Origin: Datnioides undecimradiatus
Taxonomy: Eukaryota > Chordata > Actinopteri > Lobotiformes > Datnioididae
Reading direction: 5' to 3'
NCBI GenBank assembly: GCA_008933995.1
Contig: WARS01000015.1
Location: 10,236,861 to 10,300,860 of the forward strand
Length of the DNA: 64,000 nucleotides
The notes below the pieces were generated by a model. That model ran no database searches, was not told where the DNA came from, and saw only the letters and a program-made list of their open reading frames with translations. The position numbers were made by a program, and so were the translations under genes. Below, one piece after another: positions 38,268 to 50,100 of this stretch (positions within the stretch are counted from its first letter, which is position 1; each line of letters begins with the position of its first letter).

Positions 38268-40677
38268 TTAACTGTTTCCAACATCATTCTCTTGGATCAA
38301 GTCAACAATTGTGTCATCAGTTGAGAGCTCTTCTGGTGAGTTGTCATGATCGGACTCCTCCATTTGACCTAGAGAAAGAAACAAAGAAAGAAACATGAAG
38401 CAAATATGGAGGGTAAAGTGTTTCAGTGTGTCAATTTTCTTACAAAAGAAAGGGCACATGCATTTTTTCAAGATCCAATAAAGAATCCAGGGTGAGAGAG
38501 CCAGAGCAATGAGCTTGAGCGACCTCAATGTGAGAAGGATGACTTTGTACTGACTGGTGTCCACTAAATAGGAGAAGAGACAAATTTGCATGGCATACAA
38601 ATACGTGAGTGTTGGGAGCATTCATTTTAGAGATGTTTCAATTTGTTTCATGTCACTGATATCTATCATATATCATATATCATAAATTGGTGGTTGCAAG
38701 AAACACAAATTAAACTGGGGGTAATGGAGAAAATTATTAGAAACAGTGAAACCACAACAGTCATAAGTGACATGTCAATCAATCTTACTGGTTCTGACAC
38801 GTAGAGTTGTAGGGTAACTTTGAAGGGTCACATTCCCACCGGTAAAGTCAGGTCGCACAACAAAAGCAGAAATCTCTATGAGGTACTCAGTGGCTGAAGT
38901 TAAGTTGGAGACATTGATATTCATGAAGGCAGAGTGTTCAGTGTTGGGGTAGAAGACCGTGTGACATGTGTTGGTGCACATCGTCACATTGTAACTGTGT
39001 GGTGTCATCTGCGAAAATGCTGACACGTTCCAGCTGAGAGTCACATGATCAGAGCCCACTGAGTCCACCTTCACTGGCTGTGGAGAAACTGGACCTGCAA
39101 GGGACAGTGAATATATCAGAGAAAAGATGAAGGTTGCACCTACAACTTAATGTCAACAATGAGTGTTTTCTGTCGCATTGCCCCACATGGCTGAGTTTAG
39201 TTCCTCGGTTATACCTGGTTGGAGCTTAGATACAATCTATTTTATATTTTAAAGGGAAAGACCTTTTTAAACATCTTCTTCTGATCTTGCCTCAATAATT
39301 TCATGAGCCTCCTCACCTGCTGCAACCAAAAATCTATTTACCTGCTCCAGATTGTTCAGAACTCAGCTGCCAGACTTTGAACAGCTTTATCCTCTCTGAT
39401 CTGGCTCCTAATATGGTTAAGAATTGATTTTGTTATTGCCCATGCAATGCCTGCTTGTTATTACGTTTTGCTATATAAGAGGCACTTTGTTATGTGGGTT
39501 TGGAAGAGTTATCTTTAAATAAATATTATTATTATTACCACAATAACCAGGGCACCAGCAGCAGTAAGATCAACTTATATAAGATACTTTGAGACTTCAC
39601 AAACTAAAAGATGTAAAGGCGAAATCTATGAAATCTGAAATGTAACATATTTATCGAACATGATGATTGTCTCACCGTATCATGGGCACACACAAAGTAT
39701 GGCTGTGCTGAACCTTATTACTCCCTCTTTGGGCTATAGATTTAACACTAGGCCTTTTACACAGACATATTTGAATTTGTTATAATAGGAAAAAAGTCGG
39801 TTTTATTATTACTGTGGAATGTCAAAATGTAAGAACAAGCATGACTGGACCTAAATGTCCTAAGTAATTATGGGCAGATAGAAACAAGATAAAAACAAGG
39901 AATCTAATGCCATCCGTTTATGAATGGAGACTTGTTTTCAAAAAGCTTGGGATTTTAGCTGTTATGCCATAAAAGAGTTTAATTGTTTTCCCATGTCTTC
40001 CTCAACAAAATCTCATTTTTAATAGTTATATCAGTTAGAAATTTTGTCCCTGTTAATAAAACACACACAGTTGACCATCATATTAAAAGATCTCATCTAT
40101 ATATCTATATGTAAAGATATGCATGTAAGCACATGCTGAAATACTTTATGTACTTTATATTAATGTAATTTTGCAATGAACATGTGCAGACTGCAACAGT
40201 CAATCTGCTCCTGAGACAATAAAGGCAATCTGTCTATTACACTGATAATATATCGAAGTTTTGATATTTAGCAGTTTTAAATTATACAGTCATGAAAACG
40301 TTACTTACCCTGACAGACTAACATGTGCAACTCATCACAGTGGCGAGCCAGCATCTTCTTATCTTTCTTCAACATGGCCTCCAAACTTGCGCAGCAGCCC
40401 TCATAATTTCTCCTGTACCAGTGATCATAGCCCAGCTCTTCCCTGCTCAACCACTCCCAGCCACTAAAGGTGCTCTGACGCTGCAGACCGAGCCAAAAGC
40501 TGACTTTGTTTCCAGCAGTGGCATTGAGGAAACTGAAGTATTGCTTCTTTGTGCTCAGGACAGTGAGGTCAACGTAGTGCCTCTGACAAAACTCCCGTGC
40601 TTCAAACCAGGACATCGGTTTCTTGACCAAGAGGTAAGGTGAGATGAACTGGCTCATTGCTAAGTCATGACACACCA
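38268..40677 (-). CDS. Type I membrane protein with C-type lectin-like domain plus fibronectin III domain (unnamed receptor)
   Basis: Four in-phase exons in transcription order: 40309-40677 (CTLD), 38789-39094 (FN3), 38444-38563 (transmembrane), 38268-38368 (tail, TAA 38268-38270); all junctions are phase 1. The CTLD has FCQRHYVDLTVLS, FWLGLQ and four conserved cysteines, but no EPN/QPD or WND calcium/sugar motif, so carbohydrate binding is doubtful. The FN3 exon has TLSWNVSAF, several N-glycosylation sites and a local CTNTC. The membrane segment LKLIALALSPWILYWIL is preceded by R and K within a hydrophobic stretch and followed by KKCMCPFFC. The tail is acidic and lacks tyrosine. A signal-peptide exon is still needed upstream; my candidate is 41479-41524. 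I know no named vertebrate orthologue with this layout. Confidence 0.75.
39290..39540 (+). repeat. Truncated LINE reverse-transcriptase 3' fragment
   Basis: The sequence CTCCAGATTGTTCAGAACTC and following bases translate as LQIVQNSAARL, a motif close to the C-terminus of L2/Rex-type LINE polymerases, then hit a stop. The fragment ends in a TATATAAGAGGCACTTTGTTATG module and an (ATT)n tail. It sits in the intron between the CTLD and FN3 exons, antisense to that gene, and is not functional. Confidence 0.6.
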
Positions 40678-41039
40678 CTGAGTTGGGAGAAATTAACAGA
40701 GAGGAAAATTGATGTGTTATGTACAGCTTTATGACACAGTAATATGCATTTCTGGTTTGATTCTCTGTATGTGCACCCATGGAAGGACCTATGATCCAAG
40801 TTTTAATTTTGAGTCAACAAAATCAAAGCCAATGTTTGATTTGTCCTTCAGATTACAGCTGCACAACATACTGAGGCCACAATATCTCATAAAATAAACA
40901 TAATAGTAGTAAAGGCATTCAAATTAGTTCAGCAGGATATCTGTTCTTATTTTGACTTGTGTGTGTAGTATTTAGTATAATATCTGCGTGGACAAATGTC
41001 TATATCTACCGAGTGTGAGCGTTTATCTATTGTGATGGA

Positions 41040-41170
41040 CAGCAACCACAAAGAGAGTCAATACAAATTAAAAATGATGCAAAACAACCACAGAGAGTTG
41101 CAAAACAAGAAGCAAAGACACGTAAAACAACTACAAAACCACAAAATAACCACAAAACAACCAAGTGAAA
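41040..41170 (+). repeat. Degenerate ACAAAACAACCACAAAGAG tandem repeat
   Basis: About six diverged units of 18-24 bp built on CAAAACAACCACA. Such repeats are common in fish. It spuriously opens a 63-codon frame. Confidence 0.6.
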
Positions 41171-41478
41171 GCCACTTTCTGTTTTAACATTTTTGGTTAA
41201 ATTTCTTGCAGTTGGTCCTTTTAATATAGCGGGTGACCTTACGCTTTCCTTATGTTAAAGCTCCTGTTATTATGTCAGATCATCTAAGAACGGCAACAAT
41301 ATGTCAGGTGATGGTTTGTGATAAAACAGACAGTTCTCAGTTAGAATGAAACATGATAAAAATTAAATACATGTTGCACAGGGATATCTCTAAATGATTT
41401 AATATAATGACAAATGATAAAAAGAGCAATGTTAAAGCTAAGTCAAACCTAAGTGATATAAATTTTAGGAAAGGTTAC

Positions 41479-41524
41479 CAAGAAAAAACAGTCGCTGCAG
41501 AATCTGTGTCTCACGGGCGAACAT
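41479..41524 (-). CDS. Candidate signal-peptide exon of the CTLD-FN3 receptor
   Basis: On the minus strand an ATG (41522-41524) opens 15 codons (MFARETQILQRLFFL) and ends at G|GTAACC in phase 1, exactly what the CTLD exon requires; the join reads RLFFLVVCHD. The total would be 942 nt, 313 aa. The hydrophobic core is short and the acceptor upstream is weak, so the call is tentative. Confidence 0.3.
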
Positions 41525-41962
41525 GCAGTAGAATCTGTGATCTCGTTTGTCAAAAACGTTTTTCGTTCCTTCATTACCCAACAGATGACCAGATCATGTA
41601 GATTCTTTGCAACATGCAACTCCCTCGTCTTGCCTCGCCTGCCCTAAATGTCCCTCTGCTTGTCAAGTTTATACAATGGCTCACACTGTGGGACGATACA
41701 AGAAGTAGAGAAGATGGGAGTGGCCACGTTGAAGCAGCTCACCTGTGTCTGAGTGTGTTCAAACAGGAATTTCAGACATTTAAAAACTGTGGCAATTAAT
41801 TCTACTCCTGACTGGTATTTATTTCTCCTCTGCTCAGCAAAACATTTGCATTATATTTATCCTTACTTTTGATCAAAGGGGTGCACAGAAACAGCTGATG
41901 GTACAGCTAAGTATCTGAAACAGCTGACCAATGTTACTGAACATCAGGAAAGAGCCGAGAAG

Positions 41963-41970
41963 CTTTTATA
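41963..41970 (-). promoter_or_regulatory. TATA box, probably for the CTLD-FN3 receptor
   Basis: The minus strand reads TATAAAAG. About 100 nt downstream is a GTAAGG donor (41866-41861), compatible with a short untranslated first exon of about 41867-41935. Confidence 0.4.
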
Positions 41971-43900
41971 CGTGCTGAAAATATGACTGGCTCCACCCCT
42001 ATTTTACGAGCCAGTAGTTTAGATAAAGTGAGTTTCACTGTACTTTGCAAAATATTAATCTGATAATGAGTTACTAGAACAATTCACAGCTTCTAGAGTA
42101 GCTTCTAGCAAATATTTAAGGTCAGTGTGGGTCAGTTAAACATCCACTCTGTGTGACCTGAGTTGAATACCTGAATACTGGTTTGCATGTGAAAGACACT
42201 TCACCAGAAGAACTAAACTAGATTTGTGAACCTCTCACACCAGGCAGGCCATTTCATTAGGTCTCAACTGTGACACACACACACAAACATACAGATCTTG
42301 TTTGATCAGAGCAGTCTGCTTTGGCTGGTTCACCTAATGACTCCTTGTCCAGCCCAGGTCCACATCAGCAATCAAACTCAATAGTGTTGGGATTTTACAT
42401 ATTAGATCAATGGCAAAATGTCCTTGAAGGTCCTCCCTCTATCTTCTGCTCCCACACTGTCTGCTTATGTTCCTTCCCTTATACAAACTCTGCTGGTAGT
42501 TCACTGCTGCACTTGGCAGCGTACTGATTACAGCAGCCAAACTCTTAGTTTATTAGGTCAACTTTTGCCCATGCAAATCCTGTCTTGCCTGTTTCAGGTT
42601 TCTGTTCACGTCATAGCATCACCGCTGCTCATTAGAAGGGGCAAATCTTTTATTTACAGCTGATGCTGATTTCAGTTTGACACACATGATCAATGTATTC
42701 TTATGCATTTGATGCATAAAAATACAAAATTAAGTATCCCTGTGATGCAACTGACACAAAATTTTATGTCTCATTAACAAAAAGTTAAATTTGCAACTTT
42801 CAGAAATAAAGTGCTGAACAAATACAGCTCTATCAGGCTTTACTTCTGACTAACATACTGAGTATTAGCAGGCATAATGTTCACATTATCACTAGGATTC
42901 AGTTTATCTACATAACAAGCCAGCAAGATCAGAAGTGTTAAGTATGTATGCGTGGGGCTACATACTTTGTAATATAATGTTTGTGTTTTAGCTAAGCCAG
43001 ACACTGTATGGCTGTATGTTTCATTAGTGGATAGATGATGCACCTAGTTGGATGGAGTTGAATTTGTTTTACGAAAAGTTGAGTTACTCATATAATGAAA
43101 ACCACTGGCCTTTATCTTAAAGTGCTGTGATCAGAGGAACAGAAGTGTGGGCTGATGAACAAATTGCACCATTTCTTCTATGAAGGTGTTACCCACAAGA
43201 AGCATCACACTCAAAGGGGGTCTTGCTCTCTTCTTTTTTGTTCTTTTTCAAAGGAAGTCTACACCACAGGTGTTTTTTTACAAAGTGTTTTCTTAAGTGT
43301 AATCTGATCACACACTTAAAAGCCAGACACCTTTTACCATGTAGGTCTTTGCCAGAAGGACTTTATTCTGCTTTCTACGAATGTATAACTTTAGCGTGAG
43401 AACTGTCAAATAAATAAGATAAACCCTAACAAATGGACCCTGTTTCACTGTTGCATATTTAATCATGTGATGCACTTTGCTCACTGTGGGAATTGACACT
43501 GATGACCAGCCCATGTCCAGTAAAAAGCCTGAGAACGGAGGAGCCAGTATACAACCAACGTTGGACTGAGATGAGAAAATACTTAAATCAAAAGTGTTTA
43601 ATGTATGTATGTTTTATATCATGTAGGGACAAACATAATGACATAACGACGTAAATCACTCTCAGAATGAATAAATAGGTGGCAAACGGTTCCATGTTTA
43701 CAGTAGATAATACAAGGCTTTACTGAGGTCAGACAGCAGAATAGGTCAATCAACTTTTAACTCCTTACTTTGCAAAAGGCTGCCTTTATTCAGGTTAAAG
43801 ACAAGAGACAAAGAAACTTGTGCTGTACTGGCACCATAGCTTTAGAGCGTATTTGTTGACACATGAAGATCACTTTGTATCTGTAATTTTATTTATTTTG
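41971..43900. other. Intergenic region between receptor promoter and cdc20b 3' end
   Basis: No supported gene. Minus-strand TTTATT sites near 43788 and 43889 could supply the cdc20b poly(A) signal. Confidence 0.5.
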
Positions 43901-43917
43901 AATGCCATGTTATCCAT

Positions 43918-44005
43918 ATGTGTGTGTGTGTATATATACATATATATATGTATACACACACACACACACTCACACACATATATATGAGAGAGAGAGAGAG
44001 AGAGT
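43918..44005. repeat. Self-complementary compound microsatellite (TG)(TA)(CA)...(GA)
   Basis: A TG run is followed by a TA-rich centre containing the palindrome TACATATATATATGTA and then a CA run, so the tract folds on itself. It ends in a GA run. It lies about 190 bp past the cdc20b stop. Confidence 0.85.
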
Positions 44006-44195
44006 TGTGTTCTATGGTTGACCGTGTTAAGCTAGCTTGGCAAGCTGTGGTTAGTTCAGAGCAGGGAACAGGAAATGTGCTGGCATTATCAAGACAGTAA
44101 GCTAGTTGTATGCACAAACTACATTAACACTGGTCAGACCAGATGCCAACAACATTGTTGGCATGTGGTCCGTGCTCAGTGACGATGATAATATA

Positions 44196-47100
44196 TTACA
44201 CACCCCAGACGTGAAAGTGCTGGTCTGCCCCAGCAGAGAAAATCTGAGTGCTGTCACAGTTTAAGGCCAAGTGCAGGACTCGTTGAGAATGACCTGAAAA
44301 GACAACAGTGTGGTTAAACTTTGACATTTAAAATACCTTCTTTCACAAATCAATCAGAGCTGTCTGAATGTTTATTTAACAGAATAATCAAGAAGCACTA
44401 ACTCAGACAAAGAATTGAAAAGGAGGTTTGGCTTCACTTGAATGTAATAGTTAGTGTCACATCAATGTCACATCAATACAAAGTTTTGGCTGCCCATTCA
44501 TCCAACAGCAAGTAAAGAAGCATGTAGAAAAGGAGTCTCAGCAATGGCAGTGGCATATTTGTTTGACTGATGTAAAAAGAGCACTCCATCCCAAACAGAA
44601 AAAAGCCAAGGTAAACATAATATCAGAATCACTAATGGAAGAAAATAAAATAGCTGTTGATTCTACATTTCAAGCTAAAAAACCTCAAAGCAACAGTAAT
44701 TTGTGAGTAAGTGACTGATTATTGAAAATGTAAAGTCTCATCAAATCTCAAAAGTGTTTATTATCTTAATAGGATTTGAGATTTTTTTTGGAGAAGTTTC
44801 TTTCTTGACATGTAGGACTTTCCTCGTCTCTGAACAATCACAATGCTTCAGGAAACTGTGACATCTCATGTCAAACATTGTGACTTTCAATGTGTGCAGC
44901 CCAGGACATGAATGAGTCAGTACAAAATCATTATCAAATATCTAAGTGATAGATGTCAGGAGTGGTTCAACTGTCACACTGATAATGCTACGGCATATTA
45001 ATATTACTCATCATGGATAATCCTTCAGTACATTTATTCCTGAGGCTGTAAGTGTTAAACAGACATAGTTGAGGGCTGAGGCCTCGAACCTGTGAGTTGG
45101 TGGGTCAGGCTGAGGGAAGGAAACTCCCAGGTCCAGCAGGTGATGTGGTGCCGTGGTAGGCCATGACCTGTGACCAGATACCTCTGCTTTTCGGCCCAGC
45201 GTAGAGAACAGATCTGCAGTTGGAGTCCTTAGGGTTAGTCTTTTTGGTATTTAGAAACAATAAATCAAATTCTACTCTAGGTTGAGTTTTAAACACCTGT
45301 GAATTTGTGGTTGCAGAAGTCACACAAGTCACTGAATCTGTGTCCCAGATTCTCAGCTCTCCATCTTTCCATCCCCCTCCCGTAGCGATGATCTTTTTCT
45401 GCCATGGACACCATCCCACAGCCTGCACACAATGAATGACAATGGATGTAACATGCCGCACAAGTTCACACCAGCTAAAATGAGTCATCATCAAACTACA
45501 AAACAGACATTTTCTTGCTATATATGACTCTGATTGTGTCACTCTTTGAATGATGCAAATGAGTGAGACAAATCAGTAACAAAATGCGCCACCAGGTCAT
45601 GTTTTCAGCAGTGATTCATTGATTGGTCTGTCTGTCCATCATCCGCCATTAAATTTATCTGCACCATCTGATGTTTAGCTATAATTCAGTACAAACATCC
45701 ATTTTCCCCTCTGGATAAATGTCCCCTGACTTTCCATTTAGTACCGGCATAGCGTTAAAATTTTAGTTTGTTTAATATTTTATTAGCAAATGTCAAACAC
45801 TACATGCTAAACATCAGTACATCAACACTCTAATTTTGAGCCCATTAGCACATTAGCTTTTTATCTCAAAGCAATGTCAATATTTAATTTTGGTTAAATA
45901 TTACATAATACACACAGTACAGAGATTCTGCCCTATTCCCTTTTAGTCAGCCCTGTAAAATAAATTTATCAATGTCTCATGTACTGCTTTTCACCATAGT
46001 TTAGTCTGATTTAGAGTGGCTCATTTCATATTGAACAACAGTGTGATCTCACTTAATAATAAAATACAAAATACATGCAGTGTTTTCATTTCACAGTAAA
46101 GCCACTGTCATGAAGCATACGCTCACCTTAACAGCACTGGGCTGTTTCATTGTAGTGATTGGCTGACGTGACCTTGTGACCCCTGTGATATCACTATCCC
46201 ATACACAGAGAAGGCCATCTGCTGAGCCACTGGCCAGCCAGTCGCCTCCTGGTGACCACTGAAGGCTGCAGATCCCATCCTTTTGGACAGCTGCACCTAC
46301 CAGAGATGTAGGAGCCCGAGGGTCAAAGTGATGAATATGGCCAAGAATAGAGCCGCTGTGAGATGATAGAAACTGTCATTCCCTTGCATGAATACTTCGT
46401 ACGGATATACTGTCTCTGTTTTTATAGCAGTTGCATTTCCCTAAACTAGTATAAATCTGGATGTGGCTTAAAACAAACTGTATATCAGTGTCATTTCTGC
46501 TTTAACAAAGTTTATTGAGATAAATAAGTTTAATCATGTAGCACCATGTAGAGCAGAATGTCAAAAAGTGCCTTATAAAAGAAACACAAGGCAGCTGATA
46601 TAAATACAGACACTAACTTATAGGAAGAATAAAACACCACTTAATAGAAATAAATCAAAATAAGAGTAAATATCCAATAAGTCCATGCAGAGGTCTGCGT
46701 GTGATCGCAGAAACTTTAGATCCCGGGTGAGTTGAGACAGGATAAGATAAAAGAATAATACTAAAAGTCTTAACTACGTTCAGTGTGTGTGCAGTCGACT
46801 AAACATATACCTGCTGAGTAACTGCTGTTTCCAAGAAAGGGCTCTGACCACAGATGAGTGTGATGGCAGATGCCTCACATTCTGCTTGTGTTCAACATCC
46901 CACAACTGAAGAGTTAAAGAGAAAGAAAAAGCCACCACAAACAGATTAAACCGGACGTCACACTTCCTGTACCACAGTCCCCATCCATCCCCTACACACA
47001 CAACAGACGTGTGCACACACCACAGTTGTGTATCTGTTTCATCCCAACCACCTATTTACCTGTAACTCCCCTTGCCTGGTCCCAATACTGAGAGATCTGC

Positions 47101-50100
47101 CGTCTCTGCTCCAGCATAGACAAGAGATGGACCGAGCCTGACAGCACGATGGTCGTTCTGGTTGTGGGCTCGAGTCCAAATGTCCCACCAGAGCACGAGT
47201 TTCTGAATTCCAAAGGTAAACAGAAGAGCCCAGTGCTAATGCAACCATACCACTACAACTGCAGTCAAGAAGAGTGGTGTCTGAAGGAGACGAGATAGAA
47301 AAGAGAGGAGGACTACAGAGGCTTTACTGCACCTGGCGAGTCTAGTACTGATAAACATGATGAGGCCTAGCTGATTTGCATTTTCCTGACTGAATGTTTT
47401 ACTTATGTGATCCTGTTTTTTTGTTAAAACCACCACTGTATTCTACTGCATTATAAGGCAGAAGCTACAGATGCAAACTACTGCATGGAGGCTGGCATCG
47501 TGGTGGAAGGGGGAGTTGTAGAAGTGATTAAGGAGAAAAATTGAGGTTTAGGTATTGTTTTAGTCTGTAATGGAGACATGAAAGCAGGAGATTTTCCCGG
47601 AAGATCGTACCCACTGGCAGGCAGAATTACGCCACTCTTATACGTCAGGCTTATAGAGAGCCATTACATCATCACTACTGTGTGCATTCAACATTTAGTT
47701 CATAATGGTAAGTTAAAGCAAAAAATGTCTCTATTGCTGGTTCACTCGATGTATTTTGAAACAAATGGGCATGGTGCTGAGTGTCACACACGGTGCGTAA
47801 ACGCAGTGAGACTTTGGTTAGGCAAGCTGTGGGCTTGGTCTTTTCATGAAATTTTTTTTGACCATAGAGAAAAAAAAGAATAACACCAGCTTTATATTAA
47901 GGACACAGGCTCATTTCTCATTTTTCTGAGAATAACGCAAGATTTTTGCTCACAGTAGTCGTTCAGCAGTGACGGTGCCGCCAACTTCATCACCAACTTT
48001 GCCTGCCCCCTCACAGAAGCTTTGTCCAGAGGAGCAAATGGCTGTAGATCATGTCGTCTCTCATCAGAGCCTGTGATCAAAACATACATGCTACATTAAA
48101 CCGTTTAAGTTTCTCAAAACACACATCCAAAACAATACATATTTGGTTTCCCAGCCAGTAGGGACACACACAGTAAAACAGGAATGTGAAAGGCTGAACG
48201 GCTAGCTAAAGGCCCAGGTTAAGGCTAAGTTTGTCACGTTCACTGTATCATGGTTTCACCACACCTCCAAAGACTTTAGAAGATGGGCATCTGAGAATGC
48301 CACAGGAGATACAAAGATACAGTCATACCTGCAGTTGTACACATGAACAGCCGCCCAACTATCCTCAAGCAGTTTCGACTCTCTTAAACACTTAAAAAAA
48401 AAATTCTGAGGTTTGTTTGCGCTCGTTTCCTGTGTGTGTGTGTGTGTGTGTGTGTGTTTACATTCAGTGCTCATTCATACCAGCCTGTTGAGCATGTTCT
48501 TGAGCTGCAGCTCTCCACACCCAACCCTACAAGAAAAAGACATCATTCTTTTAGATTTGCCCTCTCACATGATGTTTATATTCATTTTGCATCAAAAAAT
48601 AAGCATTGATTGTGCGTGTTTCTCTCTGATATAATTCATCTTTTTTTTTTTTTAAAAAAAACCTTCAAAATCTTAAGAAATCAGCATTTTTGTCATTTCT
48701 CATTTTCTGTCTCAGCTCTCTACATCATTATTGATGCGAGCATGTATGACAGAAGGACTGCCTACTGAAAGGAGTTGAATTATAACCCTATTTTCACCCC
48801 TGCAAACCCTTTATTTTCCTCTGTGAATATAAAAATCAAAACAAACATCATAAACAAACCTGCTCTGGGGCGCTTTCTGTCATAGGCAATCTCCTGGCAG
48901 CAGTGTTGCGTGGGCATGTGTGAGCCACATCGTGGGACACGCCTGTCTCCAACACTGTCTCTTTAATTTGGACAAGATGATAAGAAAACAAACAAAATCA
49001 TAAAACTCCACAGTGAGGCAGTTGAGCATTGTGAAGATTAGGCAGAATGTATGAGGGATTGGTCCTGTCTTGCTAGGGAACATCGCCTACAGATAATGTC
49101 TCATAATTTTGACCAGTTTTTGATTTTCGGGCCAATGTTGACACCATTACATAGAGATTAAGTAAAATCCTGGTCCGCCTATGTTTAGTTATTAAAATAA
49201 AAACTGTGACATATATATATGAGTCAGAGAATCATAAATATGTTCCTATGCTGCACCACCTGCCTGGCTTGAGTGTTGTCCACAGTGGTAAAGCACGCTG
49301 CAACCTGCCTGTCATATACTTACATCAATTACCAAAATATTTACCTAAATTGCAATCATTTTTTAACCATAACAGCAGTTTTTCAGACAGAAAAATATTG
49401 TAATGCAGAAAAAGAATCTATCTGAATAACCAGGCATCTTACATTATATTGACATTTATCAACAAAAATTTCCAAATCATCTATAATTCACCTTACAAGC
49501 ATTTTTCTAGCATTATAACAATTTTTGACAAGAAAAATTATACATAATATTAGACTAGAATATTAGAGACTTGTACACCAGTGTCAGTCATACTGGTTTT
49601 ATATGTTTAAATGGCACAACAATAATGACAATTAGCTGATTATAATCTGATTTAAAATAGGTGTTACCATGGAAGTTTAAATTAAAAGTTTTCTATTTTG
49701 TATTTCTCAGAAATTGCATAGTCATTCAAAGTGACCACACACCTGAGCAGTACTCAGTTTGAGGTGTCAATTAACCAGTAAAGTAATTTAAAAAAAAAAA
49801 CCTCTTTGACTTCTTTGGGCCTTAATGTTATTGAAACTTAAAATGTGAGATGTCTAGAGGGGACATGTCTTGTTGGTGAAACTGCAAACAACTGAGACAT
49901 GGGACACATAACAAGGTGTCACAAGAGCACAAGAATCACACCTCTGCAGCTGAGTTTGGGATGGATAACAGATGGGGAGTTTCTTCTTCATTCGTCTCTA
50001 GTAATGTAGTGTTATTTTACCTTGAATGTTTCCCTGTGGGACTGTATGTTCTGGTTTAGGGTGTCTGTGTGGAGAATCCAGCTCCAGCCTCTGACAGACT

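Noticed and set aside
40325-40642. 105-codon frame, + strand
   Set aside because: Antisense shadow of the CTLD exon, which has lectin-fold motifs and in-phase splice sites.
48256-48474. Possible extra cdc20b exon (RESKLLEDSWAAVHVYNC) with a strong poly-T acceptor and GTATGA donor
   Set aside because: Including it breaks the reading frame into the next exon; skipping it leaves all junctions in phase and preserves family similarity.
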